Assembly: GCF_001399975.1 (NCBI RefSeq)
Contig: NZ_LKBD01000036.1
Coordinates: 1-52,418, forward strand
From: Pseudoalteromonas sp. P1-9
Lineage (GTDB): Bacteria; Pseudomonadota; Gammaproteobacteria; Enterobacterales; Alteromonadaceae
Direction: 5' to 3'
Length of the DNA stretch: 52,418 nucleotides
Shown here in pieces: positions 1-8,108 of the stretch; the first letter of the stretch is position 1; every line of letters starts with the position of its first letter. The position numbers and the translations under genes are program-made. The notes beneath the pieces were generated by a model. It searched no databases. It was not told the DNA's origin and saw only the letters and a list, made by a program, of their open reading frames with translations.

Positions 1-74
1 AGTTGCTAGTAGCCAATTTATACGAATTACTTGCTACATTGCTCATATCGGTGACGGTAGATATGAAACCAAAA

Positions 75-97
75 GGCCTCAGAACGAGGTCTTTTTT
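75..97 (+). terminator. Rho-independent terminator of an upstream gene outside the window
   Basis: A 6-bp stem (GGCCTC / GAGGTC, one G-T pair) with a 5-nt loop is followed by six T residues. It reads in the plus direction and probably ends a transcript that enters from the left edge. Bases 1-74 hold no gene start that I can support; two frames are open there, so the 3' tail of an upstream gene is possible. Confidence 0.6.
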
Positions 98-923
98 ATT
101 TGTATCCCAAATGCTCAATAATGAAGTCAGTCTCAATTAAATCGCCTGCCTCGTTCAATTTACTTATGGCAAATGCACGATATCCAGCACTGTTCATAAC
201 GCTTTCAAAATCGGCAACAAACTTTTCACCAACATCTGACTTTGCACACGCTAAGTAACCTTTTACTGCGTGCTGAGCTTCCGTTAACGCATAAATAAAA
301 TAGTCTTTACCAATTTTGGCATCGGGCTGACGGCTTTTAAATACCGATGAGTATTCAATAATGCCATCGAGTTTGCCCTGTTTGAGCATCACCTCTAAAC
401 GTTCAGCTTTATAACTACCCGCACCAACATACAACAGCTCAGAATTTTGCGTAATTAATTCATCGAGCTTTTCGCCATAGTTGCGCCCTTTTACAACGCC
501 GATATTAAGACCAAGCGATAATGCAGTTGTTAACGATAGCGATGTAGCCGTACCAATATCGCGATTTAAAATTAAGCGATTAGGCGCATAAACAATTAAT
601 GGCTGGCTTGCAAATACTGCAAGTTTTGCTCTTTTGGGTGTGTAGGTTTTGTTATAAACACAAATGTTGCTTTGTTTTTTAATTAGTCGCCACTCTCGCT
701 CGCGACTGGTTTGCTGAAACGTCACTCGGTAGTCGTTTTTAAGCTCATCGGTAACGTAATAAACTAGCTGTGATACAAGGTCTGCTTTGCGTGTACCTTT
801 TTCTGGCAATAAGTCAGTGGCAAAATAAATTTCTTGTTTCGCTGAGCAAAAAAAACTGATTAAAAAAAGAATGGATAAACAATTAGATAAGCAACGCACT
901 ACATATTCACTACAGTTAAACAC
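96..923 (-). CDS. Periplasmic solute-binding-like protein (SBP family 3 fold)
   Basis: A 275-residue protein whose N-terminus has a hydrophobic stretch ending in FCSA, which fits a signal peptide. The rest resembles the stand-alone type-2 periplasmic binding proteins (SBP_bac_3-like) that are numerous in Alteromonadales. Many of these are not linked to a transporter, and none is adjacent here, so ligand and role are unknown. The GTG start at 923 lies in the loop of a perfect inverted repeat (905-942) and lacks a clear ribosome binding site. A second in-frame GTG at 899 is possible and would still leave the signal peptide. The assignment rests on overall pattern only, not on a specific motif. 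Confidence 0.7.
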   Translation of the reverse strand: MFNCSEYVVRCLSNCLSILFLISFFCSAKQEIYFATDLLPEKGTRKADLVSQLVYYVTDELKNDYRVTFQQTSREREWRLIKKQSNICVYNKTYTPKRAKLAVFASQPLIVYAPNRLILNRDIGTATSLSLTTALSLGLNIGVVKGRNYGEKLDELITQNSELLYVGAGSYKAERLEVMLKQGKLDGIIEYSSVFKSRQPDAKIGKDYFIYALTEAQHAVKGYLACAKSDVGEKFVADFESVMNSAGYRAFAISKLNEAGDLIETDFIIEHLGYK

Positions 924-942
924 TGTTTTAACTGTAGTGAAT
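905..942. repeat. Perfect 16-bp inverted repeat with 6-nt spacer
   Basis: The arms ATTCACTACAGTTAAA (905-920) and TTTAACTGTAGTGAAT (927-942) are exact reverse complements. The palindrome sits between the rbgA stop (962) and the body of the gene at 96-923, covering that gene's annotated start. There is no T tract on either side, so a classical terminator is only one reading; it could also be a leader hairpin or an operator. Confidence 0.75.
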
Positions 943-961
943 AATTACTCTAAATCCAAGC

Positions 962-1906
962 TTAACGGCGATTTTTACGGGCGCGAGCACGACGTTGTTT
1001 TTTCTCTTCTTCACGTGCCTGCTTTTTAGCTTCGGCTTTGGCGCGTAATTCAGCTACCATAACCTCTTCTTCTTCACGCATCTCTGGTGTTTCCATCGAA
1101 ATGCGACCAATCACAGCATCACGCAGTTCATTGATCAGAATTTCAGACATTTTGTGGGTATCAACTTGGTTGCCTGAACGAATACAGCCACGTTTACGCC
1201 CTGCTTGTTCAATAAACTCCCAGTCTTGCTCTGGTAATTCATCCATTTTATAACGTGATTTTAATAACGCTGGGTAGGCTGATAATAAATACTCAGCAGT
1301 GTAACTCGCCACTTCTTCATAGTTAATCGCGGTATCACGAATCGCACCGGTTGCCGCTAAACGGTAACCTGAATTTTCGTTTTCAACTTTTGGCCATAAC
1401 ATTCCTGGCGTGTCGTACAGCATAATGCCGTCTTCTAAACGGATCTTTTGCTGCGCCTTAGTTACCGCTGGTTCATTACCTGTTTTAGCTACAATGCGGC
1501 CCGCTAATGTATTGATAAGTGTTGATTTTCCCACATTTGGAATGCCCATAATCATGGCTTTAATTTGCTTATCAGCACCTACTTTATGCGGTACTAGCTT
1601 TTTACAGAGGTCGTTGATTAAATGCACTTCACTCGATTTATTGTTATCAAGCGGTAAGGTTTTAACACCCGCTTCACGCTCAAGATACGTCATCCACGCT
1701 TTGGTCATTTCAGGATCGGCAAGGTCAGCTTTATTTAAGATTTTAATCACGGGTTTATCACCACGCAGGTCGCCAACCATAGGGTTTTCACTACTGTAAG
1801 GAATACGCGCATCCAGCACTTCAATAATCACGTCCATTTGCGGCATGATTTCTTTTATCTCATTGCGCGCCTTATTCATATGACCAGGAAACCACTGAAT
1901 CGCCAT
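962..1906 (-). CDS. rbgA: Ribosome biogenesis GTPase YlqF/RbgA
   Basis: A 314-residue circularly permuted GTPase. The G4 motif NKAD (residues 58-61) precedes the G1/P-loop GIPNVGKS (121-128) and the G3 motif DTPG (165-168), the order that defines the YlqF/YawG class. Family members bind the large ribosomal subunit and assist a late step of 50S maturation. The C-terminus is a long charged, Arg/Lys/Glu-rich tail of about 35 residues, probably RNA-contacting. The ATG has a good GGAGAA ribosome binding site. It is divergent from yaeQ, sharing an 85-bp intergenic region. Confidence 0.93.
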   Translation of the reverse strand: MAIQWFPGHMNKARNEIKEIMPQMDVIIEVLDARIPYSSENPMVGDLRGDKPVIKILNKADLADPEMTKAWMTYLEREAGVKTLPLDNNKSSEVHLINDLCKKLVPHKVGADKQIKAMIMGIPNVGKSTLINTLAGRIVAKTGNEPAVTKAQQKIRLEDGIMLYDTPGMLWPKVENENSGYRLAATGAIRDTAINYEEVASYTAEYLLSAYPALLKSRYKMDELPEQDWEFIEQAGRKRGCIRSGNQVDTHKMSEILINELRDAVIGRISMETPEMREEEEVMVAELRAKAEAKKQAREEEKKQRRARARKNRR

Positions 1907-1991
1907 TTATTTTCTCCAAAGCATGAAAGTACGCGTATTTTAACTATATTCAGTTACAATAGCAGTAACCTTTCTTACATTAATAGAAATT

Positions 1992-2528
1992 ATGGCGTTA
2001 AAGTCACAAGTACATAAGCTATCGCTTAACCTAAGCGACATGGATAGACACCACTACGGTGATTACAGTCTAACAATTGCTCAACATCCATCTGAAAACG
2101 ACCACCGTTTAATGATCCGCATTTTAGCATTTGCATTAAATGCTACAGATACGTTGAGCTTTACTAAAGGATTGTGCGCTGACGATGAGCCTGAAATTTG
2201 GCAAAAGTCATTAAGCGACGAAATCGAAACTTGGATCGATCTTGGTTTACCTGACGAAAAACGCCTGAAAAAAGCCTGCAACCAGTCAAAACAAGCCATT
2301 TTATATACCTATGGCGACGGCGACCAAAAAGTGTGGCTTGAAAAGCACCAAGGTAAGTTTTTCCAGCATACCAACCTACGCGTGTTTAGCCTTCCATTTG
2401 AGCAGTCTCAACAACTTATTCCATTAGCAGCAAGACATATGCAGTTGTCTGTTACTGTGCAAGATGGTCAAGTTTGGGTCAGCAACGATACCGATTCAAT
2501 ACTTATCGAGCCGATCACCATTTTATAA
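1992..2528 (+). CDS. yaeQ: YaeQ family protein
   Basis: A 178-residue protein of the YaeQ family (PD-(D/E)XK nuclease-like fold; length as in E. coli). The N-terminal pattern MALKSQVHKLSLNLSDMDRH and the segments ENDHRLMIRILAFAL and DEPEIWQKSL are diagnostic. E. coli YaeQ was first described as able to compensate for loss of RfaH, a result later disputed, so no firm function exists. The ribosome binding site is weak. It is followed after 11 bp by the hydrolase at 2540, so the two are probably co-transcribed. Confidence 0.9.
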   Translation: MALKSQVHKLSLNLSDMDRHHYGDYSLTIAQHPSENDHRLMIRILAFALNATDTLSFTKGLCADDEPEIWQKSLSDEIETWIDLGLPDEKRLKKACNQSKQAILYTYGDGDQKVWLEKHQGKFFQHTNLRVFSLPFEQSQQLIPLAARHMQLSVTVQDGQVWVSNDTDSILIEPITIL

Positions 2529-2539
2529 GTGAAAGTAGT

Positions 2540-3169
2540 ATGGCGATAAAAAAAGTAGTTATTCTACACGGCCTGTATATGTCAGGCTTTGTTATGCTGC
2601 CATTAAGTAAACGCATAACAAAACTGGGCTTTGATACTCTGAATTTAAGTTATCAAAGCTTATCGCCAAATACTGAAACTATATTTCAGCAAATCGATAG
2701 CTTTATTGACGGTGAAAATACCGCGTTTGTTTGCCACTCAATGGGCGGGTTAATTGCACGCGCCTACCTTGAAGCTAATAGCCTCCATGCTGCAAGTGTT
2801 AAAAAAGTCATCACATTAGGTACCCCCCACAAAGGCGCCACACTTGCTAAGCACATGAAAGATAAGGGCTTTGACTTATTTTTAAAAAATAGTGTTGAGT
2901 TTCTTTTATCAGAAAACCATGATTGGCCATTTAGTGCCAAGCTTTACAGTATTGCAGGTGATCTACCACTTGGTTTAATGCCGCTGATTAAGAAAAACAG
3001 CGAATCCGACGGCACTGTATTGCTTGATGAAACTAAACTCAAAGGCATGGCAGAGCACAAAGTCTTTCATTTAAGCCATACCAGTCTCATTTATTCCCGC
3101 AAAGTAATGGATTACATTGAGTCCATTTTGTCATCACAAAAACAGAATGCAGCAATCGACTTTAAGTGA
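2540..3169 (+). CDS. Alpha/beta hydrolase, lipase/PGAP1-like
   Basis: A 209-residue alpha/beta hydrolase. It shows an oxyanion-type HG motif (LHGLYMSG, about 9-16), a nucleophile elbow CHSMGG near residue 65, and LGTPHKGA just after residue 90, typical of lipase/PGAP1-like esterases. A late Asp (SESDGTV) and His (HTSLI) could complete the triad. There is no signal peptide, so it is cytoplasmic. The ATG at 2540 was chosen because it follows the yaeQ stop closely with GAAAG upstream; a longer frame back to 2474 would overlap yaeQ extensively. Substrate unknown. Confidence 0.82.
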   Translation: MAIKKVVILHGLYMSGFVMLPLSKRITKLGFDTLNLSYQSLSPNTETIFQQIDSFIDGENTAFVCHSMGGLIARAYLEANSLHAASVKKVITLGTPHKGATLAKHMKDKGFDLFLKNSVEFLLSENHDWPFSAKLYSIAGDLPLGLMPLIKKNSESDGTVLLDETKLKGMAEHKVFHLSHTSLIYSRKVMDYIESILSSQKQNAAIDFK

Positions 3170-3251
3170 TTTATTCAATTACAAACTTGTCTGATAATAA
3201 CCCCATCGAAACAAATTAAACATATTAAATACATTGAATATGAGGTGGGTT

Positions 3252-3725
3252 ATGAAAAACGTTTCAATTATTGGATTAGACAAAACGATTACAAACAACT
3301 TAGTTGCTGAACTAAATACCTTACTTAGCAGCTATCAAATTCAGTACATGAATGCACGAGGTTTTCACTGGAATATTAAAGGCGAAAACTTCTTTGAACT
3401 GCATGCTAAATTTGAAGAAATATACAACGATTTACTGTTGAAAGTCGATGAAATCGCCGAGCGTATATTAACGTTAGGCGGTGAACCGTTGCACGGTTTC
3501 TCAGACTACCTTGCCAACAGCAAGATTACTGAAGCAAAGAACATTAGTGCTGGGCGCGAAGCAATTAGCAACCTACTAACTGGTTTCAGTGAGTTAATTG
3601 CAACACAGCGCTCATTACTAACATTAGCCGGTGATGCCGAGGATGAAGGTACAGCATCACTAATGAGTGATTATATAAAAGAGCAAGAGAAACTAGTTTG
3701 GATGCTAAACGCTTACTTAAACTAA
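3252..3725 (+). CDS. dps: Dps family ferritin-like DNA-binding/iron-storage protein
   Basis: A 157-residue Dps/miniferritin. Members form dodecamers that oxidise Fe(II) with hydrogen peroxide and mineralise iron, protecting DNA. Visible are ARGFHWNIKG, the conserved His region of the inter-subunit ferroxidase site, and FELHAKFEEIYND with its acidic ligands. Start choice: ATG at 3252 follows GAGGTGGG and gives the usual family length; two codons further up (TTG 3234, ATG 3240) extend the frame but have no better ribosome binding site. The gene is single, with a hairpin at 3754. Confidence 0.92.
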   Translation: MKNVSIIGLDKTITNNLVAELNTLLSSYQIQYMNARGFHWNIKGENFFELHAKFEEIYNDLLLKVDEIAERILTLGGEPLHGFSDYLANSKITEAKNISAGREAISNLLTGFSELIATQRSLLTLAGDAEDEGTASLMSDYIKEQEKLVWMLNAYLN

Positions 3726-3753
3726 GTTAAATTGTTTTCAAATTAGTACGAAA

Positions 3754-3775
3754 AAAGGCAGCTAACGCTGCCTTT
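3754..3775. terminator. Bidirectional terminator between dps and the small membrane gene
   Basis: The stem AAAGGCAGC / GCTGCCTTT (9 bp, loop TAAC) lies between two convergent genes. The plus side has only a short T run; the minus side has six T, so it serves the minus-strand gene best. Confidence 0.7.
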
Positions 3776-3808
3776 GTCGCAAGTAAAGTAAAACTAATTG
3801 GGACAAGT

Positions 3809-4018
3809 TTAATGATCTGAATCTTCGTCATGAGATGCAGCATACTTATACGCTGCAAATGCAATGATAAATAGTAGCAAAGGTACAGGCGCTGCAATAA
3901 TGCCAAACGAACTTGAGTTAGCAATGCTTGCACCAGCTAAGTGACCTACAACAGTAACAACTAATGCTAATACTGCGATAACCGTAACGATAATTTCTGA
4001 TTTTTGCACATTTCTCAT
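3809..4018 (-). CDS. Small membrane protein, two predicted TM segments, FNR-type promoter
   Basis: A 69-residue protein with two hydrophobic segments (about 8-25 and 37-57) and an acidic tail (SHDEDSDH). The family is not recognised. The ATG at 4018 follows AAGGAA at good spacing and is preferred over a longer frame to 4045. Upstream are two FNR-type boxes (4104-4117 and 4154-4167). The nearer lies about 33 bp from a TACTTA -10-like element, the geometry of a class II FNR-activated promoter. Low-oxygen expression is therefore inferred. Confidence 0.7.
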   Translation of the reverse strand: MRNVQKSEIIVTVIAVLALVVTVVGHLAGASIANSSSFGIIAAPVPLLLFIIAFAAYKYAASHDEDSDH

Positions 4019-4103
4019 AACGAAATTCCTTCTTAAACTATCCAACTTATCGGTGATAAATCGGTTTCTGGAATTAAGTATGCGCCCGTTTTAAGATTGA
4101 GAA

Positions 4104-4117
4104 TTGACTTAAATCAA
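4104..4117 (-). promoter_or_regulatory. FNR/Anr-type box, proximal
   Basis: TTGACTTAAATCAA matches the FNR consensus TTGAT-N4-ATCAA with one mismatch. It is centred near -42 if the TACTTA at 4075-4080 is the -10 element for the minus-strand gene starting at 4018. Confidence 0.6.
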
Positions 4118-4153
4118 GTTTATTTCCTAACCAATTACCAGCCGATGAGAAAC

Positions 4154-4167
4154 TTGATTTAGCTCAA
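4154..4167 (-). promoter_or_regulatory. FNR/Anr-type box, distal
   Basis: TTGATTTAGCTCAA matches TTGAT-N4-ATCAA with one mismatch. It lies 50 bp from the proximal box, about five helical turns, so both would face the same side of the DNA. Confidence 0.5.
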
Positions 4168-4210
4168 AAATTCAACCGAATCAGAAATAATTGGCAGTAA
4201 ATATGCTTAA

Positions 4211-4233
4211 AAAAGAGGCCGATGCCTCTTTTT
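4211..4233. terminator. Terminator of the ABC exporter operon
   Basis: The stem AAAAGAGGC / GCCTCTTTT with loop CGAT and a T run lies just past the stop of the minus-strand permease gene. Confidence 0.75.
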
Positions 4234-4237
4234 AATA

Positions 4238-5422
4238 TTAGCGTTCTGAAATCGCCCACCCTAACATTTGTTTAAAGCTTGGCTCTTTACCATACATCAC
4301 CATGCCCATTTTAAATAAACGTCCAGCCACACCACGCATATAAATGCACAATGCCAGCGTCAGTACCAGTGACAAAATAGGTTGCCAAATTGCCACGTCA
4401 ACCAACGCCATCTTAACAGGCATTACAGCAAACGCCGTAAGTGGGAAGTAACTTAAAAACGTCATAACCCAACCACTGGGACTATCCATTAATACAAACG
4501 CTAAAATCATTGGTACAAGCGGGATCATCATAAACGACGACTTGCCACTGTGGTTTGGATCATCAATCGCAGCAGCAATTGCCGCCATAAATGCCGTTGA
4601 GAAATAAAGCCCTAGCAACGCAAACGCCAATACCCAAGGCAATAAAGCCCAATCAATAAACGACAAGTCGAGTGCTTGCCCTTGAATAATCACCTGCAAA
4701 AATGCAACGCCCAATAATACTGAAATAACAGTACTTAACATGGCTTTTAATGCCAGTAACACTTGCCCTAAAATTTTACCGTCGACCCAAGTTTGTGCGC
4801 TCATTGTGGCGTAGAGTTGTTCTGTTACACGCTGCTGCTTTTCGCCTGTAATCGAGACAAATACCTGAGCAAACGACATAAAAATACCAACCGATAACAA
4901 CACTAAAACACCTATTGCTGTAGCGCTTGAATGACTTTCTTCACTTTTGATATTCTGGTCTAGATACACAGCTGAAACTGAAATTGGGTTATTAATCAAT
5001 GCTAATTGCTGCGCCGAAAGTGAAAGCTTATCACTGACTTTTTCAACATAGTGCTGTTTTAGCGCATTTTGCAGCGTCTGTTGCCACGCCATTTTTCCTT
5101 TGCTAATAAACTCAATGTTTACAGGACTCATGGCTTCATCAATGAGTAACACAGCATCAAATTCTTGCGTCTCAAGGGCAGAAATAAGCTTTTCTTTATC
5201 GTCTTGTGTTTGCGTGAACGCATAACCGTCCAAGGTCATTTCAAAAGGGCTATTAGCCGAAATGGCAATGCGATAATCAGTGCTAGTAAAACTTGACGCG
5301 CTTTGCCAAAAAAACACAACCACAGCGATTACCAGCATAATTAACTTGCTAATAAGCTCCTGCTTCCATTTGAAAAAGTGCATAAACTCCCATTTAGCAA
5401 CTTGTGTTACTTGGTTATTCAT
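4238..5422 (-). CDS. ABC exporter permease, NatB-like (ABC-2 type)
   Basis: A 394-residue ABC-2 permease of the NatB/YhaP kind. It has one N-terminal membrane segment (about 25-43), a large extracytoplasmic domain (about 45-175), and then a block of five or more segments toward the C-terminus. It overlaps the 3' end of the ATPase gene by 8 bp, so both are translated together. The ATG at 5422 with GAGGAG upstream is preferred to the GTG one codon earlier. NatAB in Bacillus exports sodium, but the substrate cannot be read from sequence; drugs or peptides are alternatives. Confidence 0.83.
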   Translation of the reverse strand: MNNQVTQVAKWEFMHFFKWKQELISKLIMLVIAVVVFFWQSASSFTSTDYRIAISANSPFEMTLDGYAFTQTQDDKEKLISALETQEFDAVLLIDEAMSPVNIEFISKGKMAWQQTLQNALKQHYVEKVSDKLSLSAQQLALINNPISVSAVYLDQNIKSEESHSSATAIGVLVLLSVGIFMSFAQVFVSITGEKQQRVTEQLYATMSAQTWVDGKILGQVLLALKAMLSTVISVLLGVAFLQVIIQGQALDLSFIDWALLPWVLAFALLGLYFSTAFMAAIAAAIDDPNHSGKSSFMMIPLVPMILAFVLMDSPSGWVMTFLSYFPLTAFAVMPVKMALVDVAIWQPILSLVLTLALCIYMRGVAGRLFKMGMVMYGKEPSFKQMLGWAISER

Positions 5423-6371
5423 CACTACTCTCCTCAGTTAACGCATGCTTTTGGTGCGATTCAATTGCTTTTAAATACATTTGATGTAAATCCATGGTGC
5501 GGCTTGATAAATGCTCTACTTGACCTAACTTAGGCAGGATCGCTAACGCATCATTTAGCTGTGCTTTATCGTTTAACGTAACAACCAAGGTATTCGCTTT
5601 ATTTAGACGGTAGTTAATGTCGCCAAAATGCGTTTGCAGCGCTTCGGCATTTAATTCACCGCTAAAGCTCACCTCTAGCTCTAATGCACCACCAATTTGT
5701 TCTCGAATCGCACTAAGTGAACCATATAAAACAGCTTCGCCTTTGTTCATCAACATCATTCTGTCGGCCATTTTTTCTACCATCGCCATTTGGTGGGCAC
5801 TTAAAATAACCGTCATTCCCTGTTGCTTTAATTCTGCTAAAAACAATACAACTTTTTCTTGGTTAATCGGATCGAGTCCAGAAAATGGCTCATCCAAAAT
5901 AACAATTTCAGGGCTGTGTAAAATTGCGGTGATCAGCTGTACTTTTTGCTGGTTACCTTTTGAAAGTGATTTAAGCGGTTCATTTTCGCGGCCTAGTAAA
6001 TCAAATCGCTTTAGCCAGTAATCAATATTTTGTTTTGCTTGTTGTTTACTTACACCATGCAGCGCAGCAAAGTAATGAAGGTTTTGCAGTAAGGTTTTTT
6101 CGCCGTACAGTCCGCGGTCTTCTGGTAAGTAGCCCAGTTTATTCGCCGGAATTTCACTAAAGTAGCAGCCATCTAATTGAATTGATACTTTTCCGCTATC
6201 AGGTTTTGTAAAACCTACTAACATACGTACGAGCGATGATTTACCTGCGCCGTTAGGCCCTAATAAGGCAAAAATTTCGCCTTTATTTACCGCAAAGCTT
6301 AACTGATTAACCGCTTTAGTTGAGGCGTACTGCTTACTTACCTCTTCCACACGGATCATTGCCTGTGTCAT
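5415..6371 (-). CDS. ABC transporter ATP-binding protein, NatA-like
   Basis: A 318-residue ABC ATPase. It has Walker A GPNGAGKS (about 40-47), the signature LSKGNQQK (about 138-145), Walker B IVILDEP, a D-loop SGLDP and the H-loop SAHQM. The C-terminal 90 residues form the accessory domain common in NatA/CcmA-type proteins. It is the first gene of a two-gene operon with the permease at 4238-5422. The start at 6371 has a modest GGGA upstream; an internal ATG five codons on is also possible. Confidence 0.88.
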   Translation of the reverse strand: MTQAMIRVEEVSKQYASTKAVNQLSFAVNKGEIFALLGPNGAGKSSLVRMLVGFTKPDSGKVSIQLDGCYFSEIPANKLGYLPEDRGLYGEKTLLQNLHYFAALHGVSKQQAKQNIDYWLKRFDLLGRENEPLKSLSKGNQQKVQLITAILHSPEIVILDEPFSGLDPINQEKVVLFLAELKQQGMTVILSAHQMAMVEKMADRMMLMNKGEAVLYGSLSAIREQIGGALELEVSFSGELNAEALQTHFGDINYRLNKANTLVVTLNDKAQLNDALAILPKLGQVEHLSSRTMDLHQMYLKAIESHQKHALTEESSDE

Positions 6372-6522
6372 TGTTTTTCCCGCTTTTTCTTATTGTTTGC
6401 AATATTTTACGGGTAAACAAAGGGATAAACAGATCGCTCGTCATTTTATATTGCCACTTATCATTAAAATACAGATGATTAGTTGCTGGTAATTTGATGT
6501 TAAGCTTGGCATTATTGGCCCT

Positions 6523-6535
6523 CGATATTTCGTGG
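6523..6535. promoter_or_regulatory. Half-site resembling the ccoG operator
   Basis: CGATATTTCGTGG, read on the other strand as CCACGAAATATCG, matches the left arm of the operator at 8013-8046 in 12 of 13 positions. It lies 11 bp before the ATG of the sigma54 activator gene, a position suited to autoregulation. Confidence 0.5.
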
Positions 6536-6545
6536 GTTGTGATAT

Positions 6546-7967
6546 ATGGATAATCTTAAAAACTTGCTAGCAGACTCAGAGCTATTGTTAAATGCCGTTG
6601 GTGAAGGGGTTTATGGTTTTGATTTAGAAGGAAAAGCAGTATTTATAAACCCTGCAGCAGAACGCATGACAGGTTGGCAAGCCGGCGAGTTACTCGGCGA
6701 AAAAATTCATCAATATCATCATCATAGCCACGCCGATGGCAGCCCATACCCAGCGCATGAATGTAATATTTATGCCACCATGCAAGACGGACAAGAGCGC
6801 AGTATTAGCCATGAAGTATTTTGGCGCAAAGATGGTTCAAGCTTTCCAGTGGAATACACCTCAACTCCCGTTTATAAAAATGGCGAAATAGTTGGTGCTG
6901 TTGCAATCTTCCGCGATGTAACTAAGCAGCAAGAAAGCGATCGCGCACTGCGTGAAGCACTAGCCCAAGTGCAAGCCTTATCTGAACAATTGCAAGCAGA
7001 AAATACTTATCTTCAAAGTGAAATCGACGAGAACTGGAGCGACTCAGGCTTAGTAGGACAAAGCCCGCGATTTAAGCAATTGCTTGAACAAGTAAGTTTA
7101 GTCAGTAAAACCGACAGCACTGTGCTGATCTTAGGTGAAAACGGCACAGGTAAAGAGCTGATAGCTCGCAACATTCATCGCTTAAGCAAACGCTGTCACA
7201 ATACTTTGGTTAAAGTAAATTGCGCGGCCTTTACACCTAGCTTGTTAGAAAGCGAGCTATTCGGCCATGAAAAAGGCGCATTTACTGGTGCTACCGAAAG
7301 ACGTAAAGGACGCTTTGAACTGGCAGACAAAGGCACCTTGTTTTTAGACGAAGTTGGCGAGCTAAGTCTTGAAGCACAGAGCAAATTGCTGCGTGTGCTG
7401 CAAGAACAAGAATTTGAACGTGTTGGCGGTAACCAAACAATTAAGGTTGATATTCGCGTTATCGCAGCAACGAACAAAGACCTATTAAAAATGGTTCAGC
7501 AAGGCGAGTTTCGCATGGATTTATATTATCGCCTGAACGTTTTTCCCCTTACCATGCCTGCCCTCAGAGAGCGCTTAGATGATTTGCCTTTGCTTTGTCA
7601 TAACATTATTTCGGAGCTTGCTCGCAAATTGAGTAAACCAATCAAAGGCATCAGCAAGGCCAGTTTAAAGCGCCTTGCAACCTATCATTGGCCCGGCAAT
7701 ATTCGTGAACTACAAAACGTACTCGAACGCGAAGTCATCTTAAGTCAAAGTTCGCTAATTCAAATCAAGCAAGATTTTCAAGCCAACTTAGATGCCAGTA
7801 ACTTTGCACAACTTACGCTAGCAGAAATGGAACGCTCTTACATAGAGCAAGTGCTTGAACAATGCTCAGGTAAGATAGGCGGGAGCAATGGCGCAGCCAA
7901 ACTACTCGATTTACCAGAAAGCACCTTGCGCTCAAAAATGAAAAAACTTGGTATTACACGAGTATAA
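6546..7967 (+). CDS. PAS-domain sigma54-dependent transcriptional activator
   Basis: A 473-residue enhancer-binding protein. An N-terminal PAS domain (about 10-125) contains an unusual His/Cys-rich insert (HHHSHADGSPYPAHEC, 58-73) that could hold a metal, heme or Fe-S ligand. A short coiled coil (about 126-165) leads to the AAA+ domain with Walker A GENGTGKE (197-204), the sigma54-contact motif GAFTGA (244-249) and Walker B TLFLDE (264-269). A Fis-type helix-turn-helix ends the protein (TLRSKMKKLGI), as in FhlA-like activators. There is no receiver domain, so a ligand or redox signal is sensed directly. The adjacent palindrome and -24/-12 promoter before ccoG make that gene the evident target. 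Confidence 0.9.
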   Translation: MDNLKNLLADSELLLNAVGEGVYGFDLEGKAVFINPAAERMTGWQAGELLGEKIHQYHHHSHADGSPYPAHECNIYATMQDGQERSISHEVFWRKDGSSFPVEYTSTPVYKNGEIVGAVAIFRDVTKQQESDRALREALAQVQALSEQLQAENTYLQSEIDENWSDSGLVGQSPRFKQLLEQVSLVSKTDSTVLILGENGTGKELIARNIHRLSKRCHNTLVKVNCAAFTPSLLESELFGHEKGAFTGATERRKGRFELADKGTLFLDEVGELSLEAQSKLLRVLQEQEFERVGGNQTIKVDIRVIAATNKDLLKMVQQGEFRMDLYYRLNVFPLTMPALRERLDDLPLLCHNIISELARKLSKPIKGISKASLKRLATYHWPGNIRELQNVLEREVILSQSSLIQIKQDFQANLDASNFAQLTLAEMERSYIEQVLEQCSGKIGGSNGAAKLLDLPESTLRSKMKKLGITRV

Positions 7968-8012
7968 AATGACGTTTTTAGCTGCTTCTAACATAAAAAT
8001 AATAGCTAAAAT

Positions 8013-8046
8013 CCACGATATATCGCGAACACGCGAAATGTCGTGG
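8013..8046. promoter_or_regulatory. Palindromic upstream activating site of the ccoG promoter
   Basis: The arms CCACGATATATCGCG (8013-8027) and CGCGAAATGTCGTGG (8032-8046) are reverse complements at 13 of 15 positions, with spacer AACA. The centre is about 106 bp before the transcription start predicted from the -24/-12 element, a normal distance for a sigma54 enhancer site. A related half-site precedes the adjacent activator gene. Confidence 0.72.
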
Positions 8047-8108
8047 TTTAGATAAAAATACAAAACAATAATTAACCTTATATTTCAAAAGGTTATCATA
8101 ACCCTTTA

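Noticed and set aside
1410..1799. A 129-codon plus-strand frame inside rbgA
   Set aside because: Antisense shadow of the conserved GTPase motifs.
6507..6520. TTGGCATTATTGGC as a sigma54 promoter of the activator gene
   Set aside because: The GG and GC pairs are two bases too close for a -24/-12 element.
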